Of a stretch of 64,000 bases of DNA, positions 36,013 through 43,898 are shown one piece after another; positions within the stretch are counted from its first letter, which is position 1; each line of letters opens with the position of its first letter. Below the pieces are notes generated by a model. The model made no database searches and had not been told where the DNA came from. It saw nothing but the letters and a program-made list of their open reading frames with translations. The stretch is from Dialister sp900541485 (GTDB lineage Bacteria > Bacillota > Negativicutes > Veillonellales > Dialisteraceae). The translations under genes were made by a program, and so were the position numbers. The DNA is taken from assembly GCA_965119665.1 (NCBI GenBank), contig OZ221974.1:1426001-1490000 (forward strand), in the 5' to 3' direction.

Positions 36013-36893
36013 TCTATAATATCCAAATTCCTGAGCAAAACCGGTCTTCCCCGCCAGGAAAAAGCATACTCTCTGTATTTTTTTAAAAATCCGCGGTTAG
36101 ACAGAGAGGCGAGTTCTTCTTTTGTAAGTGTGGAAATCCGGTCCTGCTTTATTTCGGGAAGAGGTGAATCTTTTGCCTTTTCGTTAAAGGGACAATATTT
36201 CTGACACTCATCACAACCGAAAATCAAAGGAGTTTTTTTAATAATTTCTTCTTCAGCAGGAGTCAGCGTTTGTTTTTTCTGAGTCAGATAAGATTTGCAC
36301 TGCCAGGGATTAAATCTGCCGGGCGTGAGGCATTTCCCGGGACAGACATCTATACAGCGCATGCAATCGCCACAGCCTGCTGTAATCGGTTTATCCGGCG
36401 GAAGAGACAGTGTTGTCAAAATAGAACCGATAGTAAAATAAGAACCGTACACCGGGTGAATCAGGCAGTGATTTTTTCCGAAAAATCCGAGACCGGCTTG
36501 ATAAGCAAGCCATCTGTCCGCCAGGGGCGATGTATCTGCAATGGCATAAAAATCCTCTTTTTTATAAATTTTTTTTAGTTTTTCTATTATATTTTCCAAG
36601 TAGGTATGTACGATTTTATGATAATCTTTTGTTCTGGCATAAAGTGCTATATTAGCGGAATTTTCCGACTTATATCCGTAAGGGAATAAAATGACAATAA
36701 TCGATTTTGTCCCGGGGAGAAGGCTTTCCGGGGAAATCCGCCGGTGCATATCATCAGGTACAAAGGGGACGGGGCCGTTTGATGACAGTTTTTCTAATAA
36801 GAGAGGGGAAATGGGACAGCTCATAATCCCTACTGCATCTAATAAAAAGGAGTGGGCGATATGAAGTATCGCTTCTTTGTCCGGAGAATTCAT
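36003..36893 (-). CDS. queG: Epoxyqueuosine reductase QueG, short form
   Basis: QueG reduces epoxyqueuosine to queuosine in tRNA using cobalamin and two 4Fe-4S clusters. Cluster motifs are CGDCMRCIDVCPGKC and CDECQKYCP, with the intervening NPWQCKSYLTQ block. At 296 residues it is about 80-90 shorter than the E. coli and Bacillus enzymes, because the C-terminal HEAT-like extension is missing. Short forms exist in other anaerobes, so it may be active. The cobalamin need ties in with nearby cbiZ. Confidence 0.9.
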   Translation of the reverse strand: MNSPDKEAILHIAHSFLLDAVGIMSCPISPLLLEKLSSNGPVPFVPDDMHRRISPESLLPGTKSIIVILFPYGYKSENSANIALYARTKDYHKIVHTYLENIIEKLKKIYKKEDFYAIADTSPLADRWLAYQAGLGFFGKNHCLIHPVYGSYFTIGSILTTLSLPPDKPITAGCGDCMRCIDVCPGKCLTPGRFNPWQCKSYLTQKKQTLTPAEEEIIKKTPLIFGCDECQKYCPFNEKAKDSPLPEIKQDRISTLTKEELASLSNRGFLKKYREYAFSWRGRPVLLRNLDIIEKK

Positions 36894-36910
36894 CAGATTC
36901 CTTTCATAAA

Positions 36911-36936
36911 AAAAGAGCAGAACCGGCTGCTCTTTA
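36911..36936 (-). terminator. Terminator of the zeta-toxin-like gene
   Basis: On the minus strand AAAGAGCAG and CTGCTCTTT (plus positions 36927-36935 and 36912-36920) form a 9-bp stem, followed by a T run that overlaps the queG leader. Confidence 0.75.
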
Positions 36937-37980
36937 TTGTTTAATCATTCGTGAGGAAAGAACGTCGCTAACCCGTTCGGTCGGCATATCTTCACTGTCA
37001 TAGAGAAGTCCTTTCGGACTTTTTATAATCAGCCGGTCCATTAAATTTTGCCGGATCAGATCGTTGGTGGCAGACAAGAAAGATAAGCAGGCTTTATCAT
37101 GATGTTCTTTAGATATGAGCCGTGACAAACCGGGAGCCTTCAGTTTTTGCTGTAGGAACAACTGATGAATGGCTTTCCAGCTTTCTTTTTTAGGACAGGC
37201 CCTGAGCATGACACAAATCGTATATCCTTTATCTTTGAGATAAGAAATCAAATCCAGCGTGTGTTGTACATCGTCAAGAGAACCTTCCTGAAGAATATGG
37301 TATCTTTCCTCAGCAGCTTTTCTCATTGTTAAATCGGAAAGATATTTTCCCTGCTTCATCGAAAAATAGCTACAGAAATGACCATATTTTGCCATCAGTT
37401 CTTTGGCCCGTGTATGAAATCCGCGAAAATTGTCGCTCATAGACTGGATAATATCTCCGTCATATTCTTCAATGAGCATGGAAGACATACGAGTTTTCCC
37501 GGAACCGGGCTGTCCGGCAATGATAAAAGCAACAGGCCGGCTTTTGCCTCCGGTTTTCCCTTCTATGACGGACGGCCATACGGTAGACTCAAAGAAGGCA
37601 TCCATTTCTTCAGGAGTAAAAGCACTTTCTTCTATGATGGATTCTTTTGTGATTTTAACCCGGGTTTGGGGATGGAAAAGCTGGTCGGACGTATATTTTG
37701 TTTCAATGGCATAGGCTTCCTCAAGCATTTCAATCTGCTTGTCCATGGGAATACCATGACCTTTACGGAGCTCAATTTTTGACATGGCACGGATTGTTTT
37801 CCGCCATAAATGAACGAGTCGCTCCTCGTCCTCTTTTTGGATGCCCTGATCCTTCCTCAGCGTGCGGAGTAAATTGTGAATAGTTGTAAATATTTCCGCA
37901 TTTACTTCAAGCTGTATCCCCAAGGGTGTAATTTCTTCAGATTCGTGTAATTCTTTGACTGTTTGCTCGTCATACGGCAT
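36934..37980 (-). CDS. Zeta-toxin-domain P-loop kinase
   Basis: A 348-residue protein whose C-terminal two thirds resemble the zeta toxin/PezT kinase fold. Walker A is GQPGSGKT (156-163), and SDNFRGFHTRAKELMAKYG matches the substrate-binding acidic-FR-H region. Zeta toxins phosphorylate UDP-N-acetylglucosamine and block wall synthesis. An extra 140-residue helical N-terminus (LRTLRKDQGIQKEDEERLVH region) is present. No epsilon-type antitoxin gene lies beside it; upstream is cbiZ and downstream queG. It could be a self-contained toxin, a housekeeping kinase, or a toxin restrained by its own N-terminus. Confidence 0.78.
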   Translation of the reverse strand: MPYDEQTVKELHESEEITPLGIQLEVNAEIFTTIHNLLRTLRKDQGIQKEDEERLVHLWRKTIRAMSKIELRKGHGIPMDKQIEMLEEAYAIETKYTSDQLFHPQTRVKITKESIIEESAFTPEEMDAFFESTVWPSVIEGKTGGKSRPVAFIIAGQPGSGKTRMSSMLIEEYDGDIIQSMSDNFRGFHTRAKELMAKYGHFCSYFSMKQGKYLSDLTMRKAAEERYHILQEGSLDDVQHTLDLISYLKDKGYTICVMLRACPKKESWKAIHQLFLQQKLKAPGLSRLISKEHHDKACLSFLSATNDLIRQNLMDRLIIKSPKGLLYDSEDMPTERVSDVLSSRMIKQ

Positions 37981-38055
37981 AGCCTATTACCAACTCCTTT
38001 TCATAACTTAACCCCATGATAGCAAAAGGAATTCTTTTTGTCTATTTATTTTATT

Positions 38056-38835
38056 TTAAGAAAGAGGGTGCTTTAAAAGGTCTAAATCAACAGGAGCGGG
38101 AGTGGAAATTAAAGGCGATTGGTTCCATGGCTGATCATATGTTTCCAAGCAGTCAAAAACCGTTTGATAAGCGGCTTGGGCAAGAAGAGCGCCGAGAACC
38201 GAAAAAGTGCCTGCATCCGTGTAAACGGGACCGTTGGGATCACAAATCAGAGTAACACCGTCGGTACATGTACCTGTAGCGACGGCACCGGTATTAACAT
38301 CGGCAATACCTAAATCCTGGAGAGCCGCGGTTTTTCCCTCAGTAATGCTGATGAGAGACCGCACCATAGTCCATTCGGGAAGGGAACCGTTGACAGTGAT
38401 GATGATATTAATTGTGCCGACAGGAGCAAATTTTCCTGACGATTCCTCATAGAGAGGAACAGATCCGGCACGGGCGGCCGTCTTTTCCACGCCGCCGGTA
38501 GTGACCGCATCAAGAAGCAAATCATGACAGCGGAAAGTCTTATGACTGTGCCATTCCATTTTTGCGGCAGTCAAAAGAGAGGAGCTTTTTTCCGGAGCAT
38601 ATCCGTGGTCAATAAGAGAAAGACGGAGATATTCGGAAACGGATCCGCCGGGAAATTTTTCAGGTGACGGATAAAAAACCGTCAGTTTCTGATTAACCGC
38701 ATGATTAATTTTTTTAAAGCCTCCGCCAAAAATAGCTGTGGAAAGAGAAAATCTTTCTTTTTCAAAAGAAATACCCAGGTAGGTGTCGGTAACGCGGAGA
38801 ATGCCGCCGCTTTTTAAAACAGTTTTTGTATCCAT
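38056..38835 (-). CDS. cbiZ: Adenosylcobinamide amidohydrolase
   Basis: CbiZ hydrolyses adenosylcobinamide to adenosylcobyric acid so that corrinoids can be salvaged and rebuilt with another lower ligand. The family signatures DAVTTGGVEKTAARAG and VRSLISITEGKTAALQDL are followed by ATGTCTDGV. The product is 259 residues from the ATG at 38835, which has AAGGAG upstream; an in-frame ATG 24 codons earlier lies before that site. No other cobamide gene is in the window, so here it works with genes elsewhere. queG nearby is a cobalamin enzyme. Confidence 0.88.
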   Translation of the reverse strand: MDTKTVLKSGGILRVTDTYLGISFEKERFSLSTAIFGGGFKKINHAVNQKLTVFYPSPEKFPGGSVSEYLRLSLIDHGYAPEKSSSLLTAAKMEWHSHKTFRCHDLLLDAVTTGGVEKTAARAGSVPLYEESSGKFAPVGTINIIITVNGSLPEWTMVRSLISITEGKTAALQDLGIADVNTGAVATGTCTDGVTLICDPNGPVYTDAGTFSVLGALLAQAAYQTVFDCLETYDQPWNQSPLISTPAPVDLDLLKHPLS

Positions 38836-38891
38836 GACCGCTCCTTTTCTTTTTTTATTATAACAGGGGCTGTGAAAGGATACCGCTTTCA

Positions 38892-38930
38892 TTGAAGGGG
38901 TAGGCAAAATATGATACTATTTAATAGTAT
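38892..38930 (+). promoter_or_regulatory. Promoter with a palindrome over its minus-10 box
   Basis: TTGAAG (38892-38897), 17 bp, TACTAT (38915-38920). The minus-10 lies in a perfect inverted repeat, ATACTAT-TTA-ATAGTAT (38914-38930), a layout typical of a repressor operator. It precedes the 449-residue gene at 38980. Confidence 0.5.
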
Positions 38931-38979
38931 TTATTGGGAAACGGAAAAGAATTTCCGCTTCTGAAAGCAAGGAGTATCT

Positions 38980-40329
38980 ATGATTATTATTCCCTATATA
39001 GTTCCTGTAGCGGTTGCTCTTGTATTTGTTCTTGTTTGCCGTTTTCTTGTCTATGGATTCATGTCCGGGACGGCAAAACCCAAGACGGTCAGACATAAAG
39101 TACGTGCACCGGGGAAAAGACTGCATAAGCCTGTGATTGATATGGACGCAGTAAAGCAGGCGGTTAAGGAGTCAAACGAACAGGATTTCAGTGCAACGAC
39201 ACAAATTATCCCTGTCGGTAAAAATAAAAAAATCGAAATGACGGCTGAGGAAGACGGTAAAACAAAAATTATCAGCCGTAATCATTTAGAAAAAACCTTA
39301 GCAGCTGACAAGAAAAAGCCGGCAAAAGAAAATTTCGTCTTAGAGGAAGAACCTGAAATTTTAAAAAAACCAGTTACATTGGATATGCTCAAAGAGTATT
39401 TTATCCGTCATTTCTTAAATCAATACGGTGTGGTATCTCGTACGGTGGAACAAGATACAAGGACGGTTACCGATTATATCGTGGACCGGTTGGAAATGCA
39501 GGCGGAAGAAGCGGCCGATACATTGACACATATCATGGTGCAGGAAGCTCTTCAAAATGCACAAAGAACCTATGTCATGATGCCGAATGAAACAGTATTG
39601 CACATGGTATCGGATGCTTTCGGGGATGTGGCGAGAGGACACCGGTCCGAGACAAAGACCATTTTGGCCTATGACGCACTGAAAGCAATGCCACGTATGG
39701 AAGAGAACCAATTTCATGTCTTGGCACTTCTTTTGTTATTCCATTATTCAAGAAACACGGATAATGTGAATGCAGAGTCTTTCAGAAAATATACGAAAAA
39801 ATATATGACTCCTTTTTTACAAGATTTGCCTGATGAATACAGCGGTTATCAGCAGTTGGAATATATTCATTGTATTTCCTTAAATAATAAAGAAACCACT
39901 TTCGGGCGTCTGTTACATGATTCTTATCCTTTGATTTTTGCCTACAGAGGGTGTATGAAAAGTGAGTTGACGGCAGTGAAAAAGAGCTGGCCGGAAAATT
40001 CTCTTGTGCCCAGCTTATATAACTCCTATTATAAGCCTGCGGTGGTAGACGATTCCCTGCTCCCCGATTTTTATGAGGATATAGGAATTACAGATAAAGA
40101 GGACCGTCTGTATCTGGATAAATTGATTCATTCCCGACCGGTGGATTATGATCGGAAAGAGCTGGCCTATATTTTGGAACGGATTGATTCTGACTTTGCG
40201 AAAATGCAACAGGCATGGGATACAAGCCTTCTCAGGCGATCATCTTTGACATTGATGGGGATGTATATAGCCCGAAATTGTATAAAGGCAAAAATCGGAG
40301 AAGAATTTGATTTATCCCATTGGATGTAA
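38980..40329 (+). CDS. Membrane-anchored protein of unknown function
   Basis: A 449-residue protein with one N-terminal membrane helix (IVPVAVALVFVLVCRFLVYG) and a basic linker, then a mainly helical cytoplasmic part. The middle (AYDALKAMPRMEENQFHVLALLLLFHYSR, read in parts) recalls proteins labelled LPO_1073/Vpar_1526 family, though I am not sure of this from memory. It is followed by a strong hairpin, so it is monocistronic. No enzyme motif is visible. The good AAGGAG site supports the ATG. Confidence 0.75.
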   Translation: MIIIPYIVPVAVALVFVLVCRFLVYGFMSGTAKPKTVRHKVRAPGKRLHKPVIDMDAVKQAVKESNEQDFSATTQIIPVGKNKKIEMTAEEDGKTKIISRNHLEKTLAADKKKPAKENFVLEEEPEILKKPVTLDMLKEYFIRHFLNQYGVVSRTVEQDTRTVTDYIVDRLEMQAEEAADTLTHIMVQEALQNAQRTYVMMPNETVLHMVSDAFGDVARGHRSETKTILAYDALKAMPRMEENQFHVLALLLLFHYSRNTDNVNAESFRKYTKKYMTPFLQDLPDEYSGYQQLEYIHCISLNNKETTFGRLLHDSYPLIFAYRGCMKSELTAVKKSWPENSLVPSLYNSYYKPAVVDDSLLPDFYEDIGITDKEDRLYLDKLIHSRPVDYDRKELAYILERIDSDFAKMQQAWDTSLLRRSSLTLMGMYIARNCIKAKIGEEFDLSHWM

Positions 40330-40346
40330 TACATATAGAAAACGGA

Positions 40347-40397
40347 AAAGCATTTTGATGACAACAGCTATTGAAGATTTGTCGTCAAAATGCTTTA
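40347..40397 (+). terminator. Long-stem terminator after the 449-residue gene
   Basis: AAAGCATTTTGATGACA (from 40347) pairs with TGTCGTCAAAATGCTTT (to about 40395), one of the longest hairpins in the window, with a short T/A tail. Confidence 0.7.
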
Positions 40398-40445
40398 ATA
40401 AATACAGGATATCGAAAATATTAGTTAAATGCAGGAGAATAAAGT

Positions 40446-41108
40446 ATGGGCATTTTTGATATTATTGGTCCTGTCATGATAGGACCGTCGAGTTCCCACA
40501 CGGCAGGTGCAGCAAGAATCGGACGGATTGCAAGGGAAATCCTTGGAGATGAGGTCATTTCGGCAACAATTACTTTATATGGCTCATTTGCTAAAACCGG
40601 ACACGGACACGGGACAGATAAAGCCCTTGTTGCAGGACTCATGGGATATGCACCTGACAGCGGAACCATTCGTGATGCAATATCCATTGCGGAAGAAAGA
40701 GGAATTTCTATCACGTTTAATTTATCGTCAGAGGATATGGGACATCCCAATGTGGCGGAAATTCATGCGACGGGAAAGAGTGGGAAATCTGTAACGGTTA
40801 TAGGCCGTTCCTTAGGGGGCGGACGGGTAAAAATTACAAACATTGGCGGATATCCCGTAGAAATTACGGGAGAAGAATATACACTTCTGACAAGACATAA
40901 TGATGTTCCCGGAATCGTGGCGGATGTTGCCTGTGTTTTGGCGGAAGAGCAGGTTAATATTTCCAATATGCGTGTTTTCCGCAAGGGAAAAGGAAGAGAA
41001 GCTGTTATGGTAATTCATACAGATCAAAAAATTCCCAAAACAGTGGTTGAAAAAATAGAAAATAAAAACCGGAACATAAACAGTGTTTTGACACTGGATG
41101 TTATTTAA
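40446..41108 (+). CDS. sdaAB: L-serine dehydratase, beta subunit
   Basis: A 220-residue subunit of the iron-sulfur L-serine deaminase that converts serine to pyruvate and ammonia. It starts with DIIGPVMIGPSSSHTAGAAR, the signature of the family, and ends in an ACT-like domain (LTRHNDVPGIVADVACVLAE) that may bind serine as regulator. The alpha subunit starts 10 bases after its stop. Confidence 0.95.
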   Translation: MGIFDIIGPVMIGPSSSHTAGAARIGRIAREILGDEVISATITLYGSFAKTGHGHGTDKALVAGLMGYAPDSGTIRDAISIAEERGISITFNLSSEDMGHPNVAEIHATGKSGKSVTVIGRSLGGGRVKITNIGGYPVEITGEEYTLLTRHNDVPGIVADVACVLAEEQVNISNMRVFRKGKGREAVMVIHTDQKIPKTVVEKIENKNRNINSVLTLDVI

Positions 41109-41118
41109 AAGGATTCTT

Positions 41119-42006
41119 ATGAAAACATATCATTCTATCAAAGAGCTATTTTCTATAGCAGATGAAAATCATTGCTCACCCGGGGAAATTGCATGCCGTG
41201 TAGAAGCGGAAGAGCATGATTTGTCCTATGAAGAGGTATGGGAACGGATGAAAAAAACGATTCCCGTCTTTCGTCAGGCAATCCAGCGGGGATTGGCAGA
41301 CACTAAAAAATCGGCGAGCGGCCTTGTCGGCGGAGATGCGAATATTCTGTTTATGAAAGACGGGCGTTTTTTAAGTCCTGTTTGCAAACGTGCCTGTGCT
41401 TATTCAGTGGCAACAGCGGAGGCAAACGCCAAAATGTTCCGTATCATGGCATGTCCGACAGCCGGCTCCTGCGGTATTTTACCGGCGGTACTGGCGGCCG
41501 TGGCAGAAGAAGAAAATTCTACGCTGAATGATGTGACACGAGCTTTGTTTACTGCAGGTGCAATCGGTCGTATAGTGGCAGAAAAAGCCTCTATTGCCGG
41601 TGCAGTCGGAGGCTGCCAGGCAGAATGCGGTACTGCGACAGCTATGGCGGCAGCGGCAGCAGTAGATTTACTGGGCGGTACCACACGGCAAATGGGAGAT
41701 GCTTTGGCGTTGGCTTTAAAAAATATTTTGGGACTGGTTTGTGATCCTGTAGCAGGGCTTGTAGAAGTACCTTGTGTTAAAAGAAACGGTTTCCATGCCG
41801 TTCATGCTCTTGTAGCTGTGGAGATGGCAATGATGGGAATCCACTCGGTTATTCCTCCCGACGATGTAATCGAAGCAATGGATAAGATAGGGAAAATGCT
41901 GCCGTCATCGCTTAGGGAAACCAGTCAGGCCGGCTTGGCAATGACAGAGGAAGGGCAGCGCATATCTGCCAGATTAGCCAGAAATAGAGCCATGTTTACT
42001 AAATAA
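41119..42006 (+). CDS. sdaAA: L-serine dehydratase, alpha subunit
   Basis: The catalytic subunit (295 residues) holding the oxygen-sensitive 4Fe-4S cluster. Cysteines in CPTAGSCGILPA and CDPVAGLVEVPCVKRNG are the expected ligands. ATG 41119 has AAAAGGA in front; an ATG at 41098 lies in the beta gene. The two-subunit form is typical of anaerobic Firmicutes. Serine deamination is a likely energy or pyruvate source in an organism with several amino-acid transporters. Confidence 0.95.
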   Translation: MKTYHSIKELFSIADENHCSPGEIACRVEAEEHDLSYEEVWERMKKTIPVFRQAIQRGLADTKKSASGLVGGDANILFMKDGRFLSPVCKRACAYSVATAEANAKMFRIMACPTAGSCGILPAVLAAVAEEENSTLNDVTRALFTAGAIGRIVAEKASIAGAVGGCQAECGTATAMAAAAAVDLLGGTTRQMGDALALALKNILGLVCDPVAGLVEVPCVKRNGFHAVHALVAVEMAMMGIHSVIPPDDVIEAMDKIGKMLPSSLRETSQAGLAMTEEGQRISARLARNRAMFTK

Positions 42007-42160
42007 AATAAAGAATATGAAAGAGTATCGTTTTCGGACGGTACTTTTTTGAATAAATATGAAAAGAAAGGAATAGAATACATTTCCGGATGAATCGGAA
42101 ATTTGCATAAAAAATATTTGGAAAAATACAAAGAAACAGTGCAAAGTTGATTAAAACATT

Positions 42161-42189
42161 TTGTAAAATTCAAAAAGATGTAGTATAAT
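42161..42189 (+). promoter_or_regulatory. Promoter of a possible small RNA
   Basis: TTGTAA (42161-42166), 17 bp, TATAAT (42184-42189). No ORF follows within the next 100 bases; the tRNA genes have their own better promoter further down. Confidence 0.55.
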
Positions 42190-42195
42190 AAGGCA

Positions 42196-42260
42196 CGTAA
42201 TTAAAAATCGGTTTCTATTCCGGTGAAACCCGAATGCTTTAACAGAAGTCACTGTTTTTT
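42196..42260 (+). ncRNA. Candidate small RNA (about 65 nt)
   Basis: From the predicted start near 42196 the transcript would fold GGTTTC (42210-42215) with GAAACC (42225-42230), and end at AACAG-AAGTCA-CTGTT followed by T (42241-42260). Promoter, hairpin and terminator in 100 bases without an ORF suggest an RNA gene. The terminator stem is only 5 bp, so confidence is low. Confidence 0.3.
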
Positions 42261-42270
42261 ATAAAATCCA

Positions 42271-42299
42271 TTGACAGATGATTGATTTGCCGCTATAAT
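42271..42299 (+). promoter_or_regulatory. Promoter of the tRNA-Pro/tRNA-Gly operon
   Basis: TTGACA (42271-42276), 17 bp, TATAAT (42294-42299): a perfect consensus promoter 13 bases before the first tRNA, as expected for stable RNA. Confidence 0.9.
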
Positions 42300-42311
42300 T
42301 AACTACGTTGT

Positions 42312-42388
42312 CGGGGCATAGCGCAGTTTGGTAGCGCACTTGGTTCGGGACCAAGGGGTCGCAGGTTCAAATCCTGCTGCTCCGACCA
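42312..42388 (+). tRNA. tRNA-Pro (anticodon CGG)
   Basis: 77 bases with encoded CCA. The acceptor arm CGGGGCA pairs with TGCTCCG (one G-U). The anticodon arm CTTGG-TTCGGGA-CCAAG gives anticodon CGG, reading CCG. The T-arm GCAGGTTCAAATCCTGC is normal. Confidence 0.96.
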
Positions 42389-42391
42389 TAT

Positions 42392-42465
42392 GCGGGTGTA
42401 GCTCAATGGTAGAGCGCTAGCCTTCCAAGCTAGTTACGAGGGTTCGATTCCCTTCACCCGCTCCA
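42392..42465 (+). tRNA. tRNA-Gly (anticodon TCC)
   Basis: 74 bases with encoded CCA, 3 bases after tRNA-Pro. The acceptor GCGGGTG pairs with CACCCGC. The anticodon arm CTAGC-CTTCCAA-GCTAG gives anticodon TCC, reading GGA/GGG. Confidence 0.97.
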
Positions 42466-42474
42466 TTTTTTTTG

Positions 42475-42507
42475 AAAGGCTTTTCCTGGAAAGGAGAGGC
42501 CTTTTTT
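42475..42507 (+). terminator. Terminator of the tRNA operon
   Basis: AAAGGCTTTTCC (from 42475) pairs with GGAGAGGCCTTT (G-U and one offset allowed), followed by a T run. Confidence 0.75.
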
Positions 42508-42581
42508 GTAAGAATATTTTGCGGTATTTCCGTGAATCTTATATAATTGATATATATTCTTGAACGTAAGGAGTGGATTTC

Positions 42582-43256
42582 ATGGGCTTTTTTGATAAGG
42601 AAAATGAATCCGGCAGTCCGATCGGTCTTTTGCGGGCACACATCGGAACATTTTTATATAATGTCAAAATAGGGAAGAAAAAATTTAAAGACAAAGGAAT
42701 CATCGGGGATATTTTTTTTGATATGGATCAGACGAAATTTCTTCTTGACCAGGCAACAAGAGGAACCATGTATGATTTTAGAAAACGAATTGATGAAGCA
42801 CTTTGGGATGCGGCCGTTCATAAATATACGGAAGATATGGAGCGTTTAAAAAAAGAGCTGCTGAAAGCCGTTGATGCAGGCGTTTTAAAATCTGCAGATA
42901 CAGAGGAAGAAGAAAAAACAGAGAAAGAAGAAGAGAAACCAAAAACTTCGGGAAGCTGGCAAACGGATATCAAAGAGGAAATGAAAGCTGCCGAAGAAGA
43001 TGAAAAAAGAAGAAAAGAAATGCTCCGTCAGCAGCGGGAAAAAGAAAATGTTCCGCATACCCGGGAAATGACGGAAGAGGATTGCCGGGAGCTTTGGAAA
43101 CTAATCAAAGATATGGATACAGAGTTTAAGGAAATGAAACAAATTGCCGATGACTGGCTCGCTGTAAACGGGAAAAAAGAGGGATGTTTCGGATTGGCAG
43201 TCATGATGCTCTTGCTTCCCTTAGGAACGGCTTTCGGGATTTTGTCTATTTTTTGA
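42582..43256 (+). CDS. Charged coiled-coil protein with C-terminal membrane anchor, unknown function
   Basis: A 224-residue product from ATG 42582, with AAGGAG 8 bases upstream (a GTG at 42573 overlaps that site). The N-terminal ~90 residues look folded (FFDMDQTKFLLDQATRGTMYDFRKR). A Glu/Lys-rich stretch with probable coiled coil follows, and then a hydrophobic tail (FGLAVMMLLLPLGTAFGILSIF) that should sit in the inner membrane. I recognise no family. It is monocistronic, flanked by terminators. Confidence 0.75.
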   Translation: MGFFDKENESGSPIGLLRAHIGTFLYNVKIGKKKFKDKGIIGDIFFDMDQTKFLLDQATRGTMYDFRKRIDEALWDAAVHKYTEDMERLKKELLKAVDAGVLKSADTEEEEKTEKEEEKPKTSGSWQTDIKEEMKAAEEDEKRRKEMLRQQREKENVPHTREMTEEDCRELWKLIKDMDTEFKEMKQIADDWLAVNGKKEGCFGLAVMMLLLPLGTAFGILSIF

Positions 43257-43332
43257 TTATTTTATTTAACTGCTCTATCTGAAAAAGATTTATAAAAAAT
43301 GTAAAGAGAAGAAAAGAGATGTACTTCGTTGT

Positions 43333-43366
43333 AAAAAGCCGTCTGTTTGCACAGGCGTCTTTTTTA
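43333..43366 (+). terminator. Terminator upstream of the envelope gene cluster
   Basis: AAAAAGCCGTCTG (43333-43345) pairs imperfectly with CAGGCGTCTTTTT (from 43352), ending in a T run. Confidence 0.6.
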
Positions 43367-43439
43367 AATTATAATAAAATAAGCGTAGCGAAAGCTAAAA
43401 CAATAGAATGAGAGTAGTTAAAGCAAGGAGGAATTTATC

Positions 43440-43886
43440 ATGAAAATAAAAAGATTAGCCGTATCAGTTTTGGTGGCATCTATGATTGGAGCCGGTATTT
43501 GCACCAGTGTATCGGCTTCAGGACTCGGAAGCATTCTCGGCGGCGTGCTTAAAGTAGGAGGCATCGGTTTTTTAGTAGATAAATATGGAGCATCCATTAA
43601 CAACACAATCAATTCTGTGATGATGAAAGAAGGGACAGGTACCAATTACGCCACAAAAGTTGTTCCGATTATCAGTATAGGAAACAGAGGTCATATCGGG
43701 GCAGCTCAGGTTATCGGCAGTGCTGAACAGGTGGCAAAAGTGGAAGCAGTCGGACAATTGGAAATCGGTTGGAATGACCGGCTCTTCCGTATTAAAGGCT
43801 TAATTCCTATGGACAGTAAAAATCCTACTAAGTTCAGCCGTGTACAAGGAGTAGGGGTTTCCGCCATCATTGATGTACGGGTGTAA
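43440..43886 (+). CDS. Secreted protein of unknown function
   Basis: A 148-residue protein with a clear signal peptide (KIKRLAVSVLVASMIGAGICTSVSA, cleavage after SVSA). The mature part is Gly/Val-rich (GLGSILGGVLKVGGIGFLVDKYG) and could insert in or attach to the outer membrane. A perfect AAGGAGG site precedes the ATG. It starts a run of three exported proteins ending with the OstA-like barrel, with 12 bases to the next gene. I recognise no family. Confidence 0.75.
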   Translation: MKIKRLAVSVLVASMIGAGICTSVSASGLGSILGGVLKVGGIGFLVDKYGASINNTINSVMMKEGTGTNYATKVVPIISIGNRGHIGAAQVIGSAEQVAKVEAVGQLEIGWNDRLFRIKGLIPMDSKNPTKFSRVQGVGVSAIIDVRV

Positions 43887-43898
43887 CAGGAGGCTTAT

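Larger units (their letters stand above)
42007..42311 (+). other. Intergenic region between sdaAA and the tRNA pair
   Basis: These 305 bp hold no convincing ORF. They contain two promoters (42161-42189 and 42271-42299) and, between them, a short possible transcript with two hairpins, annotated separately. The first 150 bases are AT-rich without clear structure. Confidence 0.6.

Noticed and set aside
42216..42256. Partial likeness to a cobalamin riboswitch (CCGGTGAAA and CACTGT)
   Set aside because: The B12 box and most conserved stems are missing and no cobamide gene follows; treated as a simple small-RNA candidate.
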